NCBI GenBank assembly: GCA_002503985.1
Contig: DASW01000008.1
Location: forward strand, 310,001 to 374,000
Length of the DNA stretch: 64,000 nucleotides
Reading direction: 5' to 3'
Source: Thermoplasmata archaeon UBA61
GTDB lineage: Archaea > Thermoplasmatota > Thermoplasmata > Lutacidiplasmatales > UBA184
A program made the translations under genes and the position numbers. Positions 58,166 to 64,000 of the stretch are shown here, in pieces (positions within the stretch are counted from its first letter, which is position 1; each line of letters opens with the position of its first letter). The notes below the pieces were generated by a model that saw only the letters and a list, made by a program, of their open reading frames with translations, had not been told where the DNA came from and did no database searches.

Positions 58166-58232
58166 AGCGTCTCGGCCCGGCCCGGGGGGGTCGCGACCAT
58201 TCCACCGCCCGCGCCGACTTCACGCGGGCGCG
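58166..58232. repeat. Short copy of a three-copy degenerate repeat
   Basis: This copy reads AGCGTCTCGG ... GGGGGTCGCGACC ... CACGCGGGCGCGG on the plus strand. It matches parts of the longer copies at about 60963-61353 and 63456-63838. It lies about 150 bases past the stop of the GvpD-like gene. The rest of 58087-58381 is GC-rich with no other feature. Confidence 0.5.
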
Positions 58233-58381
58233 GCCCGTGTGGTGACCCCGGGACTCGGGAAGCGGGGAACACCCGAGCTAATGGCCGATCGACGAGACCG
58301 AGCGGGGCGATGGAACCGTTGCCGGACGGAAGACGTATGACCTGGGTTACGACGTCGGCGAAGACGACACTAGCATTGCGG

Positions 58382-59884
58382 CTACTCTATCCGCGTTAGC
58401 CGGTACGGTTCAGTGCCGCCTATATCGGATAGGATGCGCGGGGACACGTACGGTCGACGGCCGGAAAGGAAGACACGCCCATTGGTGTAGTCAATATCGA
58501 AGAGGTTCCTGCAAAGTGGGCTCACCGTCGGCAACACCGGATCATTCGATCGTCCGACGGTGATTACGTGGACCGGGCTCCTTGGGAATATGGTCTCAGC
58601 GATCGCCGGTAGGATTCCATGGGCGACGGGTAGTCCGGCCTCCTCCACCATCGCCTCGAGGCCCGAGAGGTACACCAAGATGAGGTTCGGCCGATCCGAT
58701 GTCAGGGGGGCGGCCTGAAGGAACTCGGAGTCTTCGAAAATAGGCACCGACGGGCCCGCCTTCGTCCAACGGATCCGGTCGAACGGAATGATTGACTCCG
58801 GCATTTCTTCAGCGCGATAATGCTGGGGAAGAGCAGACATCACCCGCAACCGGCTTCTGACCGCATCCTTCGGGAGGGTGTCCGCAATCGACATGTACGA
58901 GTCTTCGGGCTCTAACGAGGCTGGGGCGAGGACGAGTGTCCGTCCACCGGCTTGGATGGTCTGTATTACCATCGGGCCGATGATCGCCCGGCACACCTCT
59001 CTGGGTACTGCCGTATCGAGAGAGAACAAAGTTAGCGCATCAGGAAGGAGCCGCCCAAATGCCTCGGCATAATCGGTACTTCCGGGCCACATTCCCGGGT
59101 CTTCGGGACGGGGATCCGGGGCCGGGGGGTGGATTCGGTCGAAGGCTCCGAGACCTGCGGGAGTGATCGCGGCGAAGCGACCTCCCGTGATCGTGAAAGG
59201 GTAGGTGTCGACAGAGACCTTCACACCGCGCAGCTTTTGGATGCTGAGCCAGCGTTCCAGCCTGCCTTCCTTGAGATGCCGCGATGTCTCCGCAATCCCG
59301 TCCACCTGGTAGTCCAACGCCGCGGGCCCATCCCGTTCGAGCACGAGGACGAGGGAGATGTTCCCCTTCGTCATCCGCCGGAGCAGGATACGCTCGATCT
59401 CGGATCGTGACGGAACCGGCTCCCCCGGGCCCACGACTCTTTCGAAGTACTGGTCGATGATTGCGTCCCACGAGTCAAGGATAACCAGCGTGGGGTTCTT
59501 GGCGTCCGTTTTGCTCCAAGCCGACTGGACTGCCTGCGGGAGCCAGAGAAACTCGTCTAGCTCCCGGGCCTCATCCCGGTGGGAAAGCAGATTGTCCTTG
59601 ATATTCAGTCGGCCGCGATCCTGAACGTGCCCGGTTTCTTCGGAGGCGTCCACGACTTCGATTCCCTCGGGCGATAGCATGCCTAGCCAAGGGATTTGGC
59701 GGAGGAGGGATCCCCGCGTCACTCGGAGGCTTACGTAGACACGGCGCCCATGGAACGACTCCAATAGGGCCAGGGCCAGCATCGTCTTGCCGGATCCCGG
59801 TGGCCCTCGGATCACGAGGGTCTGCGCATGCGGTGGCTGTATGAAGGCCTCGAGCTCGCTAGGGATCCGGACGACGACGCTCAT
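58382..59884 (-). CDS. GvpD-like/RAD55-type P-loop ATPase
   Basis: The protein is 500 residues from the ATG at 59884. Walker A is VIRGPPGSGKTMLALALLES (about residues 25-44) and Walker B PTLVILDSWDAIIDQY. This matches the P-loop region of GvpD-type proteins, related to KaiC/RAD55 ATPases. In haloarchaea GvpD controls gas-vesicle genes together with the activator GvpE. The second half (RSRLRVMSALPQHYRAEEMP) has no recognised domain. The HTH_10 regulator lies 91 bases upstream on the same strand. No gas-vesicle structural genes are seen, so another target is likely. Confidence 0.65.
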   Translation of the reverse strand: MSVVVRIPSELEAFIQPPHAQTLVIRGPPGSGKTMLALALLESFHGRRVYVSLRVTRGSLLRQIPWLGMLSPEGIEVVDASEETGHVQDRGRLNIKDNLLSHRDEARELDEFLWLPQAVQSAWSKTDAKNPTLVILDSWDAIIDQYFERVVGPGEPVPSRSEIERILLRRMTKGNISLVLVLERDGPAALDYQVDGIAETSRHLKEGRLERWLSIQKLRGVKVSVDTYPFTITGGRFAAITPAGLGAFDRIHPPAPDPRPEDPGMWPGSTDYAEAFGRLLPDALTLFSLDTAVPREVCRAIIGPMVIQTIQAGGRTLVLAPASLEPEDSYMSIADTLPKDAVRSRLRVMSALPQHYRAEEMPESIIPFDRIRWTKAGPSVPIFEDSEFLQAAPLTSDRPNLILVYLSGLEAMVEEAGLPVAHGILPAIAETIFPRSPVHVITVGRSNDPVLPTVSPLCRNLFDIDYTNGRVFLSGRRPYVSPRILSDIGGTEPYRLTRIE

Positions 59885-59975
59885 TGTGCCGCCACGGGGG
59901 TCTTGGACCGACCTTAGCACGATTATCGCGCGTTGGCAGATAGACTAGTTGACGAACATGTTGCCATTGGCCGTC

Positions 59976-60599
59976 TCAAACGCCCGCCGTTGCAGCGAAT
60001 TCCGCGAGTATCCGCTCGACTCGATCAAGCATCTTCGAGACCGACGATTTGTTTCGCGAAACCTTCCCGGCCAGCTGAGTGAGCGTGATGTGACGCGGCA
60101 CCTCGAAGTAGCCCGACGCGAGAGCTTCGTGGAAAAGGGAACGCTGAGCCGGGGTAAAGTGCGGGACCGGGCGGAGCGAGCTGCCATTGAGCGACACAAG
60201 ACGAGGGTCGGCGGCGGCCTTGTCAAGGATCTTCATGACATGGCTCATCCTTGATCGCTCGGCGATCATTTCCCAATACATCATCCCGTTCCTGATCATG
60301 ACGGGGAATCGAAAGAGAATCGCGGACCTTCTCATCAGGGACACCATGGGCGTGCGGCGGTATCGAACTCTGTATCTCCCAGTATCGGAGATCGTGTCGA
60401 TCATGTCGGCCTCTACCACGTCGGGAAACGTGGCAATTTCCTTTGCCCAGTCCGCCGACGAGTCGTCGATTCCGAACTCTCCTACTATATCGCCACCGGA
60501 TACGGGCACGGCGTCGATCGCGTTGATAACGAAATCGCGATGCCGGCGGGAGAAGTTCCCGTACCAAGCTCCCAGAGGCGCCGTGGTTACGATTTTCAT
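59976..60599 (-). CDS. HTH_10 (bacterio-opsin activator-like) regulator
   Basis: The protein is 207 residues. The C-terminal domain is HTH_10: HFTPAQRSLFHEALASGYF followed by TLTQLAGKVSRNKSSVSKML and DRVERILAEF. The N-terminal 140 residues are a mixed alpha/beta sensing part typical of this family in haloarchaea and Thermoplasmata. It probably controls genes nearby, and its pairing with a GvpD-like ATPase suggests a two-protein sensor unit (inference). Confidence 0.85.
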   Translation of the reverse strand: MKIVTTAPLGAWYGNFSRRHRDFVINAIDAVPVSGGDIVGEFGIDDSSADWAKEIATFPDVVEADMIDTISDTGRYRVRYRRTPMVSLMRRSAILFRFPVMIRNGMMYWEMIAERSRMSHVMKILDKAAADPRLVSLNGSSLRPVPHFTPAQRSLFHEALASGYFEVPRHITLTQLAGKVSRNKSSVSKMLDRVERILAEFAATAGV

Positions 60600-60661
60600 G
60601 ACGACGACATGACCGGGAGGTCGGGGGATTGAAGCAAGCGCCCGGCGCCTGCGAGGCTCCG

Positions 60662-61237
60662 TTACCCTCCCCCCTTATCTTGAAGATGTCTCGCTGGACG
60701 GGTTGTCATCACGCCTCCGCCGAAATGGTGGCGTGTGATTGGAGGCAGATCCGTGGTTCTTGCACAACCAGACCGATACGGATTCGCCGTAGGATGCACG
60801 TCTATCCCACGGTAAGTATCTATCGAGCTGAGTGCCTCGAGCGATTGTCGCTCTGTTCGACGTTGCGCGTCTGCCCAACCATTGCCAGCCACTTCAGGGA
60901 AGTCGGATGGTCGGCTGACTTCCTCGTCGAGTCCCGAAAAGGGGATCCCCCGCCGGAACCAGTCCTCCGTGATTCCGAACCTCGCGTAGAACCGCACGGC
61001 TTTCTGCCAATCTCCACGCAGGGTGTCCGCGAGCCCCGGCGTGGCGGACACTAGCGCCCGCGCCGCCTTGACGCGTCCGCGCAGGTCGCGCAGCCTCCGC
61101 TCCGCGGCCCGCTCGTCCGCCTCCCGCGAGTCGTCGGGCAGCCCACTGGTGATCTCCAGGACGCTGAACTGCCGCATTGGGGTCGCGATCTCCTCTGCGT
61201 CCTCGCCTTCGTCCGGGCCGCCGAACGCGACCCGCAA
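60662..61237 (-). pseudogene. Repeat copy A, open frame of a helical protein
   Basis: The frame is 191 codons. The first part reads RVAFGGPDEGEDAEE, then QFSVLEITSGLPDDSREADE, LRDLRGRVKAARALVSATPG, and WQKAVRFYARFGITEDWF. It closely matches copy B at 63338-63760, but the start here is only a TTG inside the conserved text (RFELRVAFGG). Just upstream (61240-61353), in another frame, lies a related segment (LRSRVTAARAVVATPPGG), separated by a stop. So the frame seems to be the second half of a broken gene. After FGITE the two copies diverge. Confidence 0.4.
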
Positions 61238-61353
61238 CTCGAACCGCGTCCGCGTCCGGAACGCGTCCCATCACGCCCGTCGCGCGCGAGCGTCTCGGAC
61301 CCGCCCGGGGGGGTCGCGACCACCGCCCGCGCCGCCGTCACGCGGGAGCGGAG
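60963..61353. repeat. Repeat copy A
   Basis: About 390 bases that resemble 63456-63838, with the shared order TCCGTGATTCCGAACC, CGCGCAGGTCGCGCAGCCTC, GTCCGGGCCGCCGAACGCGA, GCGTCTCGG and GGGGGTCGCGACC. By eye the two are about 80% identical. Differences leave the encoded helical protein similar, which suggests past selection on protein. Confidence 0.6.
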
Positions 61354-61399
61354 GTCGCGGAACCGCTGGATGGTCGCGCGCTTGCCCCCTCCCAAACAG

Positions 61400-61836
61400 G
61401 GGGAATAGGAAGACGTCCAGCCGCCACCGGGTCCACCGGGTGCCGAGAGGTTGTCGACCTGCCACGTACCGAAGTTTGCCGGAAATAGGTAGCGAACGTC
61501 TCTGGAATGGGAAGAACGTAAGACAAGTCATAGTGCAATCTTCCGATTGTGACGGGAACCCGCACCTCGAACTGAGATGAACTCGTGAGGTTCGAGGCAG
61601 CGGCTCTTCCACAGGTCGATATGCTTTGAGAACTGTTGCCAGCGAAGCCGTTCGAGACGGTAAGATTCACGTCGCCGCCGTAGTCGCAGTGGCAGGCGCC
61701 GGGGTTGCGATTGCGATGTCGAGTCGGAGAAAGAAGGGGAGGGGAGGACCGACTGCGCCGGGTCCGCTTCCACCGCCTCCGCACGACCGGCGAAAAGAAG
61801 AATGAAATGGTTAGGCCGGGCCCCGCCCGCCTTCAC
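61400..61836 (-). pseudogene. Likely fragment of a frameshifted secreted protein
   Basis: In one frame there is NHFILLFAGRAEAVEADPAQ, like a weak signal region. In another, downstream: GGDVNLTVSNGFAGNSSQSI, then SSQFEVRVPVTIGRLHYDL and SYVLPIPETFATYFR. The Ser/Asn-rich beta text and N-x-S/T sites look like a secreted protein, but the parts are in different frames. No intact frame joins them. It directly precedes repeat copy A on the same strand. Confidence 0.3.
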
Positions 61837-61870
61837 GGAAGGGGCTGCGCGCGGGCGTTGCGTCGCGGAC

Positions 61871-62119
61871 CTACGGGTTCGGCGTGGGTTGGTCGCTCTG
61901 CCTTTCCCTGCCCGGCCATGCCTTCGTCTTCCAGACGGCGACGAGGAAGACGATGGCGAGCGCGGCTACCACCTCGGTCAGGTAGAACACCACTGTGCCC
62001 GACACCTGACCGAGGATCGAAAGGACCAGCAGGCCCAGCAGGGTGCTTGCGACACCTACGACGTACCAACGAAACGCGCGAACGAACTGGACGCCCAGCG
62101 ACATCTCATCCTTGACCAT
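61871..62119 (-). CDS. Small two-helix membrane protein
   Basis: The protein is 82 residues. Hydrophobic segments YVVGVASTLLGLLVLSILG and VVFYLTEVVAALAIVFLVAV are separated by a short loop. The termini are polar. It lies 9 bases after the stop of the secreted protein at 62129-63046, on the same strand, so the two are probably co-transcribed. Function unknown; the pairing suggests a shared membrane job. Confidence 0.6.
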   Translation of the reverse strand: MVKDEMSLGVQFVRAFRWYVVGVASTLLGLLVLSILGQVSGTVVFYLTEVVAALAIVFLVAVWKTKAWPGRERQSDQPTPNP

Positions 62120-62128
62120 ATTCCTATC

Positions 62129-63046
62129 CTAGTATCCTGATGGGACCGGGTTCGGGGAAACTATTGGCACTAGCACGAGCCAGACCCAGTAGAAACAAAC
62201 TCCGGACCCATGATCGTCGGCCTGCACCCACAGTAGGTATCCTGCCAGCACCCCGATAAAGGGTGACATTAGGAGGGACACTGGGGCACCTATGACAGTC
62301 GCGGCAAGAATAGACGCAGCAATCCCGCCGACGGCCACCCCGGCCTCCATTCCGTAGACAGCCCACTGGGTCTCAGCCTGTGTCAACGAGATCGCCCATC
62401 CAAGCAACCCCGCGGAATACGTCTGTCCACCGGGTTCCGCAGCCGCGGAGATGGTGGCCGTGATGGTTGTCTGTACCGACGAGAATCCGGATTCGGTGAT
62501 TTCCACCGAGACGGAGAATGTTCCAATCTTGGAAAACTCATAATTCATGATTGACGAACCCTGCACCCAGCCGCTGACTCCCGGATACGACCAATAGTAC
62601 GTGTACGAGCCCGCACCGCCCGCAGGGAGTGACATGAATGTCGTCTCGTAAAGTTCGCCGTTGCTTGCGGTGATGGGGGCATTGTATGACGACGAATAAC
62701 CGGCCACGCACAAGCCCGCAGGGTCGCTCTGACAGGCTGGATTTGCTGAAACCCCACTCGGGGCACTCGCAATCAAAGCGACCGATAGCGGTGTTGACCC
62801 ACCGCCGCCACCCCCGCAATTCGGCTCGCATTGACTAGGAGCGTTGGGGCATTGTTGGCAAACCTTGAGGGGGTTCGCAAGGGCCGGAGAAGGCACCATC
62901 ACGAATGCGAATGACGCGAGAATCATGACAAAACAGAGTCCGATCACTCCCGGCGCGAGCCGACGCGTCCGACGGCGAGTCTCGACGTGTTTTCGACCTC
63001 GTGGTCTTCCCACAACTTGCTCACACATGGTCTTGCCAGCGGTCAT
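62129..63046 (-). CDS. Secreted Cys-rich protein with C-terminal membrane segments
   Basis: The protein is 305 residues from the ATG at 63046. A basic region (GRKHVETRRRTRRLAPG) and a hydrophobic signal (VIGLCFVMILASFAFVMVPS) come first. Then follow CQQCPNAPSQCEPNC and a glycine run. The next part is PKD-like (SYTYYWSYPGVSGWVQGSS, SKIGTFSVSVEIT). Two hydrophobic segments end the chain (AGVAVGGIAASILAATVIG, LLMSPFIGVLAGYLLWV), followed by Cys/Trp-rich FYWVWLVLVP. It is probably surface-exposed and anchored by its C-terminus. A small membrane protein follows. Confidence 0.6.
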   Translation of the reverse strand: MTAGKTMCEQVVGRPRGRKHVETRRRTRRLAPGVIGLCFVMILASFAFVMVPSPALANPLKVCQQCPNAPSQCEPNCGGGGGGSTPLSVALIASAPSGVSANPACQSDPAGLCVAGYSSSYNAPITASNGELYETTFMSLPAGGAGSYTYYWSYPGVSGWVQGSSIMNYEFSKIGTFSVSVEITESGFSSVQTTITATISAAAEPGGQTYSAGLLGWAISLTQAETQWAVYGMEAGVAVGGIAASILAATVIGAPVSLLMSPFIGVLAGYLLWVQADDHGSGVCFYWVWLVLVPIVSPNPVPSGY

Positions 63047-63337
63047 TCTTCCCCCTCCCGGCGCTTGAAAACGATAGAGGAGAGGCTTGGGAAAAGCGGC
63101 GGGCCAAATCGCTCCACCGCACTGCCGGACCGGTCTGAGGCCGCACCCGGCACGGTCCAGACCACGCGTTCGCCTCGCGCCGTCGGGCGATTTTCCTGAG
63201 GCGGGTCGCGAGGCATCGATTGAAGCCGGGTTTGGTTGCCTTCTACCGGCGTATACACTCTTGTTCGGCACCCCCGGGATTTGGCGGGGATTTGTGATGC
63301 GCACGAGTGTTCATTCACACGTACCAATAACAGGAAA

Positions 63338-63760
63338 CTACTCCTGCGACCCCGACACCTCGGTGTCTCGTTCCGAGACGCTCCGCAGACATTCCAGAGT
63401 GCGGTTTACACCCATATCTCCTAGAGAACTTCCAGAAACCCCGTACCAGAACTGCGTCTCCGTGATTCCGAACCGCGCGTAGAACCTCGCCGCCTTGCGC
63501 CAGTCGCTCGCGATAATCTCGGCGAGTCCGGGGGTTCGGGACACGACCGCTCGCGCCGCCTTGACGCGCCCGCGCAGGTCGCGCAGCCTCCGCGCCTCCG
63601 CGCGCTCGTCGCCCTCCCGCGAGTCGTCGGAGAGGCCGCTCGTGATCTCCAGGAGGCTGAACTGACGCGTCGGGGTCGCGATGAATTCCTCCTCGTCCTC
63701 GTCCGGGCCGCCGAACGCGACCCGCGACTCGAACCGCGTCCGCGTCTGGTTCGCATCACA
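63338..63760 (-). pseudogene. Repeat copy B, open frame without a start
   Basis: The stop-to-stop frame has 141 codons and no start until deep inside (GTG at 63544). It reads TRTRFESRVAFGGPDEDEEE, QFSLLEITSGLSDDSREGDE, LRDLRGRVKAARAVVSRTPG and WRKAARFYARFGITETQF. It is very close to copy A. Just upstream in another frame is VRVNAARAVVATPPG, following the stop of the membrane protein at 63840. So this copy is also broken at the same place. Confidence 0.45.
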
Positions 63761-63838
63761 TCACGCAGGTCGCGCGCGAGCGTCTCGGCCCGGGGGGGGT
63801 CGCGACCACCGCTCGCGCCGCGTTCACGCGGACGCGGA
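63456..63838. repeat. Repeat copy B
   Basis: This matches copy A (60963-61353) along nearly its full length. The end near 63838 abuts the stop codon of the C-terminally anchored protein at 63840. The C-rich tract (63788-63800) differs in length from that of copy A, which shifts the frame. Confidence 0.6.
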
Positions 63839-63839
63839 G

Positions 63840-64000
63840 CTAACGATACTGGCCCGTCGCGCCGTCGGACGGGGGCGTGGTTGGCGAAGCCTTCGCCCGG
63901 CGTTTCCTCCGCGTCAGGACGATGACCACCACCGTCGCTGCCACGAGCAGCGCAACGAATCCCCCGAGGACGTAGTATCCCGTCGCCCCGGGTAGTCCGA
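63840..64000 (-). CDS. C-terminal part of a membrane-anchored protein (cut by window edge)
   Basis: The frame enters from the right edge and ends in TAG at 63840-63842. It reads GLPGATGYYVLGGFVALLVA, AATVVVIVLTRRKRRAKAS and PTTPPSDGATGQYR. A single membrane helix of about 22 residues is followed by a basic stop-transfer and a short polar tail. This is the usual C-terminal anchor of a large secreted archaeal surface protein; the N-terminal part is outside the window. Confidence 0.6.
   Translation of the reverse strand, partial: GLPGATGYYVLGGFVALLVAATVVVIVLTRRKRRAKASPTTPPSDGATGQYR

Noticed and set aside
1..64000. CRISPR arrays or insertion-sequence transposases
   Set aside because: I looked for evenly spaced direct repeats and for transposase or integrase motifs and saw none. 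The only dispersed repeat is the degenerate family in the last 6 kb.

Overview
The window reads as chromosomal DNA of a high-GC, acidophilic, peptide-using archaeon, most likely a member of Thermoplasmatota (inference). Archaeal markers are the large subunit of replication factor C with a C-terminal PIP box, ABCE1/Rli1, Mre11-Rad50, the MptA-type GTP cyclohydrolase, an archaeal RNase P RNA, a type IV pilin, and many TATA boxes centred about 26 bases before start codons, so that many genes look leaderless. Acidophily is suggested by a thermopsin-family acid protease and a membrane pyrophosphatase. The placement rests on gene content only.

Layout. 1-3.3 kb: two secreted proteins on the minus strand, one cut by the window edge and one a thermopsin with a beta-helix tail. 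3.3-6.4 kb: a small accessory patch with a stand-alone SRA-like domain, a two-helix membrane protein, a candidate toxin-antitoxin pair under a palindromic promoter, and several hairpins. 6.4-14.5 kb: NmrA-like protein, a deleted VOC-family pseudogene, Rieske protein, MFS transporter, TrpB2 divergent from an ACT-domain protein, RNase P RNA, HisA-like protein and an Lrp regulator. 14.7-20 kb: peptide-binding protein and M61 peptidase. 20.8-30.2 kb: ThrRS, proton pyrophosphatase, Mre11-Rad50. 30.2-41.5 kb: a sulfur/Fe-S region with SufU, ferredoxin, SufD, SufB, SufS, SufC, a SufR-like Fe-S regulator, a JAMM protease and a fused ubiquitin-like/E1/rhodanese protein. 41.5-57.6 kb: housekeeping and transport genes (Rli1, a MacB/FtsX-type ABC exporter, MptA, a MIP18 protein, GNATs, MarC, OsmC, RFC-L, peroxiredoxin, pilin, tRNA-Thr). 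57.8-64 kb: a variable region with a GvpD-like ATPase and HTH_10 regulator, secreted/membrane proteins, and a degenerate repeat family in three copies.

The most interesting unit is the sulfur region. SufS can supply persulfide. The fused protein carries a ubiquitin-like domain ending in Gly-Gly, an E1-like adenylyltransferase and a rhodanese in one chain. The gene just before it encodes a JAMM protease that could release the ubiquitin-like part. A SufR-like regulator with four cysteines sits between sufC and this pair. A perfect 16-bp palindrome lies between the TATA box and start codon of sufD, and an 11-base motif beside it recurs in the sufC-sufR intergenic region. This suggests one regulated sulfur-transfer and Fe-S assembly locus.
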